Part shown: positions 1 to 8,075 of the stretch, in pieces
How positions within the stretch are numbered: position 1 is the first letter of the stretch
Layout of the letters: every line of letters starts with the position of its first letter
Virus record (IMG/VR): IMGVR_UViG_3300024999_000356
Location: 1 to 25,778 of that record
DNA from: a virus
Strand: one strand, 5' to 3'
DNA length: 25,778 nucleotides
The notes under the pieces: model-generated
What the model saw: only the letters and a program-made list of their open reading frames with translations
What the model was told of the DNA's origin: nothing
Databases searched by the model: none
Position numbers and translations under genes: made by a program

Positions 1-1
1 A

Positions 2-117
2 CATAACATCAATTTAAATAGCTTAGAGAGTGTTTTCTGTAATAATCAGATTATTGTGGGCCGGAAAGTGTTGATATGACAAGGTTTCAAAATGAGTTAA
101 ATGATAAGATATTTTAA
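2..117 (+). CDS. 3' end of an unidentified gene at the window edge, possibly broken
   Basis: An open frame enters from the left edge and stops at 77-79 (its last residues read NNQIIVGRKVLI). A 13-codon frame starting at 76 overlaps that stop in an ATGA arrangement and ends at 117. Either the two are parts of one frameshifted gene or the second is chance. No family is recognised. A hairpin follows at 123-140, which fits the end of a transcription unit. Confidence 0.3.
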
Positions 118-122
118 TGTGG

Positions 123-150
123 GCGATCCTTTAAAATCGCACTTTTATCC
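123..150 (+). terminator. Possible rho-independent terminator
   Basis: GCGAT (123-127) pairs with ATCGC (136-140) around an 8-nt loop, with a GTG/CAC extension, followed by ACTTTTAT. The U-tract is short, so the call is modest. Confidence 0.4.
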
Positions 151-256
151 CATCATTGTAAAAACAAAAATAAATAAATCAAAATAAATAATAACTGTAA
201 GTATAAAACAATAAAAATAAGATATAAAATTTTATAATAAGAAAGGAATGATACAT

Positions 257-1774
257 ATGAGTTTAAATCAAATACCAGACTTTATGTTGTCTGATGAAAC
301 AGGAAATGTTAAGGATAAGATTACAGTTTTGAGTGGAGCTGGAGGAGTAGTTGAGAAGATGAATAAGAGTGAGTTTGATGCGTATAATGCGGATAAGGTG
401 TCGTTAATTAATTTTCCGATAGTTGTACCAGAAGTAGACGATACCGCACGCATACAAAGAGCGTTAAATACTGGGAAATCTGTGTTTGTATCGTCATCCA
501 GCCCGTGTACTATATCTCAATCCCTTATTATGTTTCCTAATCAAATTCTTTATGGTGAATCGTATGTGAATAAAGCGGTTGCAACCAAAGAAAGTTTAAT
601 CACATTAGCATCAGGGTCAAATTGTGACATGATAAAAATAGCTCCTCAATGTGGTGTTGAATTTATTACCCTTGACGGTAATAAGACAAATCAAACCTTA
701 GGTAGTGGTATAAGTTTTAACGAATCTTATACTAACGTTGAGGGTAATTGTAACTTTAAGGGTCTGACTATGCGTAACATGAAAGGTGACGGAATTTATA
801 TACATCCACAATTTTTAAATAACACCTTTACAAGATGTATGGCGTCTAGTTGTGGTGGTAAAGGTTTTAGTATTTATTCCTCTGATAATCACTTTTATAG
901 TTGTGATGCATTTAATAACGCTTACGGTTTTTATGTCAACAATGTCCAGAATAATTTTTATTCTTGTTTGTCTTATTGGAATACGATAGGTTCATATTTA
1001 GCGGCATCAGTTCAGATGTGCAATTTTAACCAATGCTCTTTTGACTATAACTATCAACAAGGGATGGTAATGGACGGTTGTAAATATAATAATTTTTATG
1101 GCACACGTTTTGGTGGCAATGCTCGCACTAGTGAATCATTCGACATACAAGTAATTAGTACAATAAGCGATAACACCTTCTATGATACAATGTTTTTTGC
1201 GGATGTAACAACGGTTCCGTATAATGTCTATGTAAATACTGGGGTTACTCCTATGAATCTAGTATTCATGAATAATAAAATCAAAAATCCAGCACAATAC
1301 TCCTTCACAAATGAACCCTTAAAGATGATTGTAAAGGATTTTACAACAAAAGCAAGTATCAGTGCTAGGATATATCACAATACGTCACAAAGTATAGTTG
1401 ATTCTACATGGACCCCTCTTGCATTTAATAGTGAACGATTTGATACCGATACTATGCATGATAATGTTACTAATAATTTAAGACTTACATGTAAAACAGA
1501 AGGTAGATATATCATTACAGGCAATGTTGCGTTCGCTTCTAACTCCGTAGGGACGAGGATGGCTAGAATTCTTCTCAATGGAATAACACCTATTATAATG
1601 AAAACTATAAATCCAGTTACTGGCTCATCAACTCGAACGGATATTACTACGATTTACGATCTTGCGGTTAATGATTATATTCAGCTAGATGTATTTCAGA
1701 GTAGTGGGGGAGCGTTAAGCATAGAAGCGAGTGCGAATTATTCGCCAGAATTAAGTATTGCTAGAATTGTTTAA
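257..1774 (+). CDS. Right-handed beta-helix (pectate-lyase-like) protein with C-terminal C1q/TNF-like domain
   Basis: 505 residues. The start at 257 (MSLNQIPDF) is preferred over the ATG at 248, because GAAAGGA at 241-247 is 9 nt upstream of 257 but touches 248. After a ~60-residue N-terminal part comes 'DDTARIQRAL', the usual entry to pectate-lyase-superfamily beta-helices, then short N/F/Y-rich coils (NNTFTRCMASS, DNHFYSCDAF, QNNFYSC, YNNFYGT), typical of a right-handed beta-helix, to about residue 370. The last ~125 residues (GRYIITGNVAF, RMARILLNG, LAVNDYIQLDVFQSSGG) match the jelly-roll pattern of C1q/TNF-like trimerising heads. There is no signal peptide. Such proteins are phage tail spikes or cell-surface/exosporium-associated polysaccharide-binding proteins; which applies here is open. 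It is convergent with a polysaccharide polymerase-like gene. Confidence 0.75.
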   Translation: MSLNQIPDFMLSDETGNVKDKITVLSGAGGVVEKMNKSEFDAYNADKVSLINFPIVVPEVDDTARIQRALNTGKSVFVSSSSPCTISQSLIMFPNQILYGESYVNKAVATKESLITLASGSNCDMIKIAPQCGVEFITLDGNKTNQTLGSGISFNESYTNVEGNCNFKGLTMRNMKGDGIYIHPQFLNNTFTRCMASSCGGKGFSIYSSDNHFYSCDAFNNAYGFYVNNVQNNFYSCLSYWNTIGSYLAASVQMCNFNQCSFDYNYQQGMVMDGCKYNNFYGTRFGGNARTSESFDIQVISTISDNTFYDTMFFADVTTVPYNVYVNTGVTPMNLVFMNNKIKNPAQYSFTNEPLKMIVKDFTTKASISARIYHNTSQSIVDSTWTPLAFNSERFDTDTMHDNVTNNLRLTCKTEGRYIITGNVAFASNSVGTRMARILLNGITPIIMKTINPVTGSSTRTDITTIYDLAVNDYIQLDVFQSSGGALSIEASANYSPELSIARIV

Positions 1775-1790
1775 ATCGCAAAACAAAAGT

Positions 1791-1835
1791 AAACAAGTCG
1801 TTAGGTATCTTGATGCTAATGACTTGTTTATTATC
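1791..1835. terminator. Bidirectional terminator between convergent genes
   Basis: Inverted repeat AAACAAGTCGTTAG (1791-1804) and CTAATGACTTGTTT (1816-1829) has one mismatch and sits between the stops of the beta-helix gene and the convergent membrane gene. It is flanked by A-rich (left) and T-rich (right) sequence. Confidence 0.6.
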
Positions 1836-1853
1836 TCATGATCAAATTGCTAT

Positions 1854-3038
1854 TTAGAAAAATTGAGGAGTTAAGAGTCTTTCTTTATATTTAGTATCTG
1901 GAATCAATACAACTAAAGTATATACAAAAAATACTGTTTGAGGTTGAAGCAAACTACCAGATAAAAGTGTATACATTATAAATAAGGAAAAACCGAGAAA
2001 TTTCATTTTATTTTTAGCAAAAAAACAATGAGATATAAATACCATAAAGAAAGAACCCATAATTATTCCGTATTCAATAAATAATTTCGGAATAACTGTA
2101 AAGTTTGTTATATACGGAAGTATTAACCGATCTACAGACCCTGGCCCCCTACCAATTAAAGAAAAGTTACCTTGGCTTAACGTGTCAATCATTGCATTAA
2201 CAGGAGCGACGAAACGTATATAACCACTTGAATCAATTGTTTTGAATTCATTTACTCTGCTTAGAGTTATTAGACCATAATCTGTATTAAAAAACCAAAC
2301 AGAAAAGATTGCAACTAGAGGAAGGTAAATAATAATCTTCCAGTTGAATTGTTTTAAAATAATCGGCAACAATGCAACGGCAAGTAAAACTAAACCAGTT
2401 CCTGAAAAAGTCAAGACTAAGGCTGTAAAGTAGAAAAAAGGTCTAATAATCCTTTTAAAATAAAAAACATCTATTATAAAGGATACCGCTAAAAACTGTG
2501 ACAAAAAGGATGGTTCTAGAAAAAATATAGAGTTTGGTTTAAATATAGAAGACTCCCAACTTAAAGGATAAGATGTATTATATCCAGTTTGTAAAAACTT
2601 AGTTGGGATAAAATTTAAATAATCCTTATATGGTATACCTATGAATTGAGTTATAAATTGTAAGATTCCTATTAATGCACTAAATATCATGAGCTTTTGA
2701 AAAACGTTTAATAGTCTCATTCTTAGATTAGAATCTCTATTGTTTAGTACAAATACAAATGGAAGATAACATGTGATTAGATAAATTAAAGAAGAAAGTG
2801 ATGATAAAGGATGGATTAAGAAAAAGAAGAGGCCAATTGACACGAAACAGAAATATATCCAGAATCTAAATGGAACGACCATTAAACATCTAGAAGATAT
2901 GAATATGAGTAGAACGATATAGATTATTGGTAAAATTATCGGTAGTTGAAAATCTCCGATTGGTATTGTTATTCTTTGTAAAAATATTAATGAGAATAAT
3001 AACAATTTAAGCAATCTCTCGATCAATTTATTTTTCAT
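1854..3038 (-). CDS. Wzy/O-antigen-polymerase-like multi-spanning membrane protein
   Basis: 394 residues, very hydrophobic, with roughly ten predicted membrane spans and a large extracytoplasmic loop around residues 250-300 that contains 'GRGPGSVDRL'. In O-antigen ligase/polymerase (Wzy, EpsF-like) families a G-rich motif of this kind, followed by more spans, is typical. The N-terminal run of strand-spanning segments from residue 10 and the C-terminal 'SGSLLQPQTVFFVYTLVVL' fit the same fold. These enzymes polymerise lipid-linked repeat units at the outer face of the membrane. No glycosyltransferases are visible next to it, so it is either an orphan or the rest of a cluster lies outside the window. 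The RBS complement cacctc at 3044-3049 supports the start. Confidence 0.65.
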   Translation of the reverse strand: MKNKLIERLLKLLLFSLIFLQRITIPIGDFQLPIILPIIYIVLLIFISSRCLMVVPFRFWIYFCFVSIGLFFFLIHPLSSLSSLIYLITCYLPFVFVLNNRDSNLRMRLLNVFQKLMIFSALIGILQFITQFIGIPYKDYLNFIPTKFLQTGYNTSYPLSWESSIFKPNSIFFLEPSFLSQFLAVSFIIDVFYFKRIIRPFFYFTALVLTFSGTGLVLLAVALLPIILKQFNWKIIIYLPLVAIFSVWFFNTDYGLITLSRVNEFKTIDSSGYIRFVAPVNAMIDTLSQGNFSLIGRGPGSVDRLILPYITNFTVIPKLFIEYGIIMGSFFMVFISHCFFAKNKMKFLGFSLFIMYTLLSGSLLQPQTVFFVYTLVVLIPDTKYKERLLTPQFF

Positions 3039-3178
3039 AAATTCACCTCTTTCGGAAATATGTTCTAATTATAAACCTTAATCATGGATAAGTATATTAT
3101 ACTGAATATAAATTTTTAATGTTGCAGTAGACCAATAAGCCGACATAACAGATATTTAAAAACAACACAATACTGTAA

Positions 3179-3220
3179 AAGAAAGAGAGTAAACTTAATT
3201 GCTCTCTTTCTTATTTTATA
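3179..3220. terminator. Strong hairpin, terminator-like
   Basis: AAGAAAGAGAG (3179-3189) pairs with CTCTCTTTCTT (3202-3212), followed by ATTTTAT. No coding gene reads into it from the left on the plus strand, so it may insulate the divergent polymerase gene. The 292 bases between 3038 and 3331 otherwise hold only the palindrome at 3280. Confidence 0.5.
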
Positions 3221-3279
3221 AAAAATATTAAAATAATATCAATTTAATTCAATTTAAAATTCCAGATTTATGTTATGAG

Positions 3280-3301
3280 GAGAGGATAAATTTATCCTCT
3301 C
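3280..3301. repeat. Perfect 22-bp palindrome upstream of small ORF
   Basis: GAGAGGATAAA followed directly by TTTATCCTCTC is a perfect inverted repeat just before the RBS (AAAGGAG, 3315-3321) of the 55-aa gene. It could be an RNA hairpin in the leader or a dimeric repressor site. Confidence 0.5.
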
Positions 3302-3330
3302 TATTACTATGTCTAAAAGGAGATTTAAAT

Positions 3331-3498
3331 ATGAATGTTTATAATTGTTTTTCACAGAAGTTAGCTGGATATTTGCTTATCAATGGTTTTTCAATTATTG
3401 GAGTTAAATCTGATTTAAAAAACACAGGAAGAACTATTTATTTATTTTCAGATACGGAATTGCTCAGAAATACTGTATCAAAGTATAAAACAGTTTAA
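3331..3498 (+). CDS. Small DUF5659-like protein
   Basis: 55 residues with a good RBS (AAAGGAG, 10 nt upstream). The core 'KLAGYLLINGF...DLKNTGRTIYLF..TELLRNTVSKY' is clearly homologous to the 73-aa product at 5327-5548 (MAGYLMLRKF...DLKNTNKNVFIF..SQEIRNAMQKY). The pattern AGYL-ML-x-F then DxKN-x-x-R/KN-x-x-F resembles the small DUF5659 family found in phages and plasmids of Bacillota; the family name is from memory. No function is known. It sits 24 bp before the HNH endonuclease gene and is probably co-transcribed. Confidence 0.7.
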   Translation: MNVYNCFSQKLAGYLLINGFSIIGVKSDLKNTGRTIYLFSDTELLRNTVSKYKTV

Positions 3499-3522
3499 TA
3501 AAAGAAAGAAGGTTGTTTAAAA

Positions 3523-4812
3523 ATGTCTAGAAAATATCCCAAGCCATATGAAGAATATATAAAATTGTTTAAAGAATTGTGCAATAAATTAATTGAAATA
3601 CCAAATAAAGAAGATTTAAAGATTAATAAATTACCATCTGAAAGTTGGTTCGTTAAAAATTGTCCAGAACCAACTGTTAAAAATTATAAAGATGTAGTCA
3701 AATGGATTCATAGTCAAAGTATACCTGTTAATACTCCTATTAAAGATAAAAACTTGATAAGTAAAAATTGGAAACCTACAAAAACATATCATGAATATAT
3801 AGTAATGTTTAAGTCAGCATGTGAAGAACTGGGAAGATCAATTACTCCATTTGAATTAGAAAAGCATAAATTTGATTTACCATCTGCTATATGGTTAGTT
3901 AAATATTCTATTCCAGATATTAAAACATATGATGATTTTCTTAAATATTTAGGTTATGAACCAATTAAAAAAAGAAATCCGACCAGAAAATACACTTATG
4001 AAATTGCGTATGAAGAATTTGCAAAACGTGGATATATCCTATTGCCACAAGAATACATAAGTTGTGCTAAGAAACTCAAGTACATATGCCCAAAGCATCC
4101 TAACACTATTCATGAAATTTCTTTAAATGCCTTAATATTTGGTAATAAGGGTTGTTGGGATTGCTACACTGAAAATTATGTTGGTAGTGTTACCCATAGG
4201 TGGAAAGGTGGCATTGCCCCACTAAATACATACCTAAGAGAATTTATTGATGGATGGAAAAAAGATAGTATGGCAAATTGTAATTATAAATGTGTGATCA
4301 CTGGAAGAAAATTTAATGCAATCCATCATTTATATTCTTATAATAAAATACTAAAAGAAGCATTAGATGAATCAAAATTGCCAATACACAAGGAAATAAA
4401 TAATTATACTAAAGAAGAGTTAGAATATCTAAAAGACATATTAATAAGAAAACATTATGAATACCCTTTGGGAATTTGTCTATGTAAAGTTATACATGAT
4501 TTATATCACAATTTATACGGAGACGATAATACACCAGAACAATTTGAAGAGTTCAAAACAAGATATAATAGTGGAGAATTTAAAGACATTATAATTGAAG
4601 ATAATATATTAGAAAAAATTGATATATTTAAATTATCAAAAGGATTAATTGTCAAATCTTATTTAGGAATGTGTAAACTTATTTCTGCAAAAGTAAAATA
4701 TGGGTCAGAAAAAATACGTCTTCAATTATTAGAATGGGAAAAATACTTTAAATATCACAGAGAAGGAAGAAAATTTATTATTGATGAAATATTAACTCAA
4801 ATAACAGTATAA
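3523..4812 (+). CDS. HNH homing endonuclease
   Basis: 429 residues. Two related ~75-residue N-terminal repeats (PYEEYIKLFKELC...SWFVKN and TYHEYIVMFKSACEEL...IWLVKY) probably bind DNA. Then comes a CPKHPN..CWDC zinc-binding stretch (about 190-215) and a nuclease domain with 'CVITGRKFNAIHHL' (about 257-270) and 'PLGICLCKVIHDLYHNLYG' (about 315-333). The paired HH and the HDLYH histidines form the HNH metal site. The 'NTPEQFEEFKTRY' tail after the nuclease is characteristic of phage/plasmid HNH genes of Bacillus. It stands free, not in a recognisable intron. RBS AAGAAAGAAGG precedes the ATG. The start follows the small upstream ORF closely. Confidence 0.8.
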   Translation: MSRKYPKPYEEYIKLFKELCNKLIEIPNKEDLKINKLPSESWFVKNCPEPTVKNYKDVVKWIHSQSIPVNTPIKDKNLISKNWKPTKTYHEYIVMFKSACEELGRSITPFELEKHKFDLPSAIWLVKYSIPDIKTYDDFLKYLGYEPIKKRNPTRKYTYEIAYEEFAKRGYILLPQEYISCAKKLKYICPKHPNTIHEISLNALIFGNKGCWDCYTENYVGSVTHRWKGGIAPLNTYLREFIDGWKKDSMANCNYKCVITGRKFNAIHHLYSYNKILKEALDESKLPIHKEINNYTKEELEYLKDILIRKHYEYPLGICLCKVIHDLYHNLYGDDNTPEQFEEFKTRYNSGEFKDIIIEDNILEKIDIFKLSKGLIVKSYLGMCKLISAKVKYGSEKIRLQLLEWEKYFKYHREGRKFIIDEILTQITV

Positions 4813-4881
4813 ACATTTCTTGGAAAATGAAAGGGTTGCAGGGTTTAGGCAAAATGGATAATTGCATATTTTAGTTATTTT

Positions 4882-4913
4882 GGAGGGTTAAAATTTATTT
4901 TGACTCTCCTTTG
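4882..4913 (+). terminator. Hairpin after HNH gene, probable terminator
   Basis: GGAGGGTTAAAAT (4882-4894) folds with ATTTTGACTCTCC (4897-4909) with one bulge and one G-U pair, then TTTG. It lies 70 bp after the HNH stop. Confidence 0.5.
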
Positions 4914-4950
4914 CATTGAAAATTAAATTTAAAAATTATTTTCCAAAAAT

Positions 4951-5067
4951 CACTTAGAGAGTAGTGAAAACTATTCTAACATTTCTTTCTTTATTTCTTA
5001 TTAGTGATAATAAGGTTGCGAGAGGAGGGTTAGGAGTTTCTTTTGACTCTTCTCTAAGTGGTTTTTG
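4951..5067 (+). other. Structured intergenic segment (long-range stem)
   Basis: CACTTAGAGA (4951-4960) is complementary to TCTCTAAGTG (5051-5060), which is followed by GTTTTTG like a terminator. A nested hairpin (AGAGGAG ... CTTCTCT, with GAGT/ACTC inside) lies just before the 3' arm. The 325 bases between 4812 and 5138 hold this and the previous hairpin and no gene. It may be the 3' part of a small RNA or the leader of the 36-aa ORF. Confidence 0.35.
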
Positions 5068-5137
5068 TATATCAATTAGTATCGCAACTGCTATTTGATG
5101 TTTGAAATTACTAATAAAAAAGAAAGAAGTGATAAAA

Positions 5138-5248
5138 ATGATTAAATTATCTTTAGACACAGTTTGTTGGAATCGTAAACCAAAAGGAAAACCAGAAATT
5201 GGCAAAATTAGCTTGTCCATTCCTAAGAATATTGTTGATGATGGGTAA
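5138..5248 (+). CDS. 36-aa hypothetical protein
   Basis: Small ORF (MIKLSLDTVCWNRKPKGKPE...) preceded by an AAGAAAGAAGTG ribosome site. Not recognised. It lies in line with the 73-aa and helicase genes downstream. Confidence 0.45.
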   Translation: MIKLSLDTVCWNRKPKGKPEIGKISLSIPKNIVDDG

Positions 5249-5326
5249 TAGTAATGGGCGAAAAGTAAATTTAGGCAACCTATCCTATTAGCAAAAATAA
5301 AAATAAATAAGAAGGAATGATTATTA

Positions 5327-5548
5327 ATGACAGAGCAAAAAATTCCAGTGGTAACAATTCACTCTCAGGCTATGGCTGGTTATCTCATGCTGAGAAAATT
5401 TATTCTAATCGACAAACGTGAAGATTTAAAGAATACAAACAAAAATGTATTTATATTCAAGGAATCACAAGAAATAAGAAATGCAATGCAAAAATATTCA
5501 AATGACAAAGATGCAATAAACAGAATCATATTCAATTCAAATATTTAG
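5327..5548 (+). CDS. Small DUF5659-like protein, paralogue of 3331-3498
   Basis: 73 residues, RBS AGAAGGAATGA. Residues 16-60 (AMAGYLMLRKF, DLKNTNKNVFIFKES, IRNAMQKY) align with the 55-aa product upstream. It has an N-terminal extension (MTEQKIPVVTIHSQ) and a C-terminal extension. Function unknown. Its stop is 24 bp before the helicase start with a strong GAGGAGG between, so the two are probably one operon. Confidence 0.7.
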   Translation: MTEQKIPVVTIHSQAMAGYLMLRKFILIDKREDLKNTNKNVFIFKESQEIRNAMQKYSNDKDAINRIIFNSNI

Positions 5549-5572
5549 ATCAAGAGGAGGAATTCAAATATT

Positions 5573-7051
5573 ATGTGCAAAGAACAAGAAAAAGAATATA
5601 TTAGTGACATTATTAAAAATGAGGATATTGATGACTGGAATTCAAAAACAATTGTATTCATAGAAGGGCCAACTGGCAGAGGTAAGACACATTTTATTAA
5701 GCATACTTTATCAGAACACAATAGTAAAAAGAAAATATTGTTGTTAGTTAATAGAACACTAATTAAAAATCAATCTGAGAAAGAATTATTAAGGATAGAT
5801 ATAGATAATATTACAATCACTACTTATCAACATATATCTAAACTAGCACTAACCAATAACACAATGGACTTTGAAGGTTATAATTACATAATTTGTGATG
5901 AAGCACATCATTTTTGTGAGGAAAGTGAATTTATTCATGAAACAGATGTCTCGTTTAATTGGGTAATCAGACAGAGTGGAATTAAGATTTTTATGACAGC
6001 AACAGCATATTTTATTAAGAATTACTTAATAGATGAATTAAAATTGGAAATAAACCATTATCATATAAAGAATGAATACGACTTTATAGAAAAGTTTTAT
6101 TTCTACGAAAACGATGATGTGGTTAAAAAGTTATTATTCGATTTACCTCCTGATGAAAAAGCAATATATTTTACAAATGCAACCAAAGCACATGAGATGA
6201 GTAAATTACTTGATTCATGTGTATTTTATTGTTCAAAAAACAATTATGATTATTCTCAATATGTTAATTCTGAAATAATGGATTATATTTCAGAGAATGA
6301 AAGATTTGAAGAACAAATTTTATGTACTACTAAAGTTATGGACTGTGGTGTTAACATTAAAGATGAATCTATTAAACATATGATTGTAGATATTGCTGAT
6401 TTATCTAGTATAATCCAATGTATCGGACGCAAAAGGATTCAAGGTAATGAGAAGATAATAATATATATTAAGGATAAAAAGGGAAACGCAATCTCAAGGA
6501 AACTAGAAAATATCAAAGAAAAATTAAGTTATGCAAATGTTTTACGTGAAGAGGGAGATATTGCTTTAATACAACAATTTGCTCATAAAAATACTTATGG
6601 CAATTTAATTTATGATGTAATAAATACAGATGAATTGAGAATAGAAAAGAAAATAAATGAGTTAATGTATTATACATATAATAGAAATTTAGAAGTTTAC
6701 ACTGAAATATTATTAGATAAAGAGGATGGATTTAAAAACAAATTATTTGAAAGGATGGGTATAGAAGATATGAAATATACTTATCTAGAACAAGAATTAG
6801 ATGCCCTTAAACTTGAGCATATATTAGATAAATTAATTGGTGTAAAAATGTTTAAGGATGAGCAGAAAGAATTTAAACAAATGTTGTTAAAGGAATTACT
6901 TAACGCTCCTAAAGAAAATCATGGATCAATAGGATTAAAAACAATTAATGCTTTATTTGATGAAAATAAACTTAATTATATTGTAAATAGTAAGAAAGAA
7001 ACAATAGGAGAATTAAAAGATAAAAGATATTGGGTAATTTCTAAATTATAA
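5573..7051 (+). CDS. SF2 DEAD/DEAH-box helicase
   Basis: 492 residues. Walker A GPTGRGKTH at about 32-40, motif Ia-like LLVNRTLIKNQ, DEAH box 'ICDEAHHF' near 109-115, motif III 'MTATA' near 140, and motif VI 'QCIGRKRIQG' near 282-291 are all present and in order, so both RecA-like lobes are complete. The C-terminal ~180 residues are charged and unassigned. The motif VI form is QxxGRxxR-like (QCIGRKR) with the final Arg present. Similar ATP-dependent helicases are found in phages and large plasmids, where they act in replication or recombination; the substrate here is unknown. RBS GAGGAGG 12 nt upstream. Confidence 0.8.
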   Translation: MCKEQEKEYISDIIKNEDIDDWNSKTIVFIEGPTGRGKTHFIKHTLSEHNSKKKILLLVNRTLIKNQSEKELLRIDIDNITITTYQHISKLALTNNTMDFEGYNYIICDEAHHFCEESEFIHETDVSFNWVIRQSGIKIFMTATAYFIKNYLIDELKLEINHYHIKNEYDFIEKFYFYENDDVVKKLLFDLPPDEKAIYFTNATKAHEMSKLLDSCVFYCSKNNYDYSQYVNSEIMDYISENERFEEQILCTTKVMDCGVNIKDESIKHMIVDIADLSSIIQCIGRKRIQGNEKIIIYIKDKKGNAISRKLENIKEKLSYANVLREEGDIALIQQFAHKNTYGNLIYDVINTDELRIEKKINELMYYTYNRNLEVYTEILLDKEDGFKNKLFERMGIEDMKYTYLEQELDALKLEHILDKLIGVKMFKDEQKEFKQMLLKELLNAPKENHGSIGLKTINALFDENKLNYIVNSKKETIGELKDKRYWVISKL

Positions 7052-7060
7052 AATAATTTA

Positions 7061-7118
7061 TCGCCATTTTTACTAAATCATATAATATATAAGATTTAGT
7101 ATTTTTGGCGAAATAAAA
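7061..7118 (+). terminator. Terminator after helicase gene
   Basis: TCGCCATTTTTACTAAATC (7061-7079) is nearly complementary to GATTTAGTATTTTTGGCGAA (7093-7112). This is a long stem beginning 10 bp after the helicase stop. The downstream sequence is A-rich on the plus strand, so it could equally end minus-strand transcripts. Confidence 0.5.
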
Positions 7119-7144
7119 AATAATTATAAAATCATATCCATGAA

Positions 7145-7270
7145 GTAATTTTGGCACAAAATTACGAAATGAAAAGCCTCCTGCAAGGACATGTATATTC
7201 ATTATAATATATTTATTATCTCATAGGAACGACGAGGGAATGCGGTAACTTTTTGTGCCAAAAAGATTAC
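7145..7270. mobile_element. MITE-like element: two inverted terminal hairpins
   Basis: The left end GTAATTTTG-GCA-CAAAATTAC (7145-7165) is a perfect 9-bp-stem hairpin. The right end (7243-7270) is GGTAA-c-TTTTTG-TGC-CAAAAA-ga-TTACC, another hairpin. Read on the opposite strand the right end resembles the left, so they are terminal inverted repeats, and their loops (GGCAC and GTGCC) are complementary. The ~75 bp between them code for nothing. This fits a small non-autonomous element or a structured RNA with kissing loops; a third hairpin follows at 7275-7301 (CCAAAC/GTTTGG). No transposase was seen. The 333 bases between 7051 and 7386 contain only these structures. Confidence 0.4.
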
Positions 7271-7332
7271 CTTACCAAACATTCGCTATCGCTCAGTTTG
7301 GGATATATTCTTTTAAATTAATTTTTGCTTTT

Positions 7333-7358
7333 GAGAGTTGAATAAGACTCTCTATTTT
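7333..7358 (+). terminator. Terminator/attenuator before GIY-YIG gene
   Basis: GAGAGT (7333-7338), 8-nt loop, ACTCTC (7347-7352), then TATTTTTA. It lies only 14 bp before the ribosome site of the next gene, so it either ends upstream transcription or attenuates entry into the endonuclease gene. Confidence 0.5.
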
Positions 7359-7385
7359 TATGTTAATTATGAAGGAGAAGTGATT

Positions 7386-8075
7386 ATGGATACAAACAAA
7401 ATGGGTATTTATAAAATTATTAATATGATTAATAATAAAATATATGTCGGTAGTGCTATAAACTTAAATAAAAGAAAGAAAAAACATTTGTATGATCTAA
7501 AGCATAATATCCATCATTCTATTCATTTTCAAAGAGCATGGGGTAAGTATGGGGAAGATAATTTTTCATTTGAAGTAATTGAATACATAGAAGACAAAGA
7601 CATATTAAAAGAAAGAGAACAATATTGGATAGATACTTTAAATGTTTGTGATATAAATTTTGGATACAATATTTTACCAACAGCAGGGAACAGTCTTGGT
7701 TACAAAATGTCAGAAGAGGGAAAGAGAAAAATAGGAGATTCTTCTAGAGGAGAGAAAAATTCTAATGCAAAATTAACAGATGTACAAGTATATCAAGTTA
7801 AAGAAATGTGTAGGGATGGGTTTAAAAATAAAGAAATTGCAGAAAAGTTTGAAGTTACTCCAAGTTATATAAATAAAATTAGAATTGGTCATACTTGGAA
7901 ACATATAATAGTTGATGGTTTTGTAGCGAAAAACAAACATTTAACAACTGAACAAATTATTGAAATTAAAAAACTCCTCAAGGAAAATCTAAAAACTAGA
8001 GATATTATTAAATTAACTGGAGTTAATAGTACAATAATACGCTATATAAAAAATAAAAATGTTGGTCAAGTATAA
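7386..8075 (+). CDS. GIY-YIG homing endonuclease
   Basis: 229 residues from the ATG at 7386. That start has AAGGAGAAGTG at 7372-7382; an in-frame start farther upstream would fall inside the preceding hairpin. The N-terminus 'GIYKIINMINNKIYVGSAINLNKRKKKH' (7-34) is a GIY-YIG module in the GIY..YVG form with the conserved Arg, followed by 'HFQRAWGKYGEDNFSFEVIE' and the catalytic Glu region 'EREQYWID'. A NUMOD3-like element (YKMSEEGKRKIGDSSRGEKNSNAKLT) and two helix-turn-helix segments (FKNKEIAEKFEVTPSYINKIR; LKTRDIIKLTGVNSTIIRYI) make the DNA-binding tail. Free-standing; no intron is evident. Confidence 0.8.
   Translation: MDTNKMGIYKIINMINNKIYVGSAINLNKRKKKHLYDLKHNIHHSIHFQRAWGKYGEDNFSFEVIEYIEDKDILKEREQYWIDTLNVCDINFGYNILPTAGNSLGYKMSEEGKRKIGDSSRGEKNSNAKLTDVQVYQVKEMCRDGFKNKEIAEKFEVTPSYINKIRIGHTWKHIIVDGFVAKNKHLTTEQIIEIKKLLKENLKTRDIIKLTGVNSTIIRYIKNKNVGQV

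Noticed and set aside
4954-5220. Minus-strand 88-codon open frame
   Set aside because: It has no ribosome site, covers the structured leader and the better-supported plus-strand 36-aa gene, and its product looks like antisense composition.
7140-8075. Group I intron housing the GIY-YIG gene
   Set aside because: None of the conserved P/Q/R/S core elements was recognised and no split exon was found on the left side.
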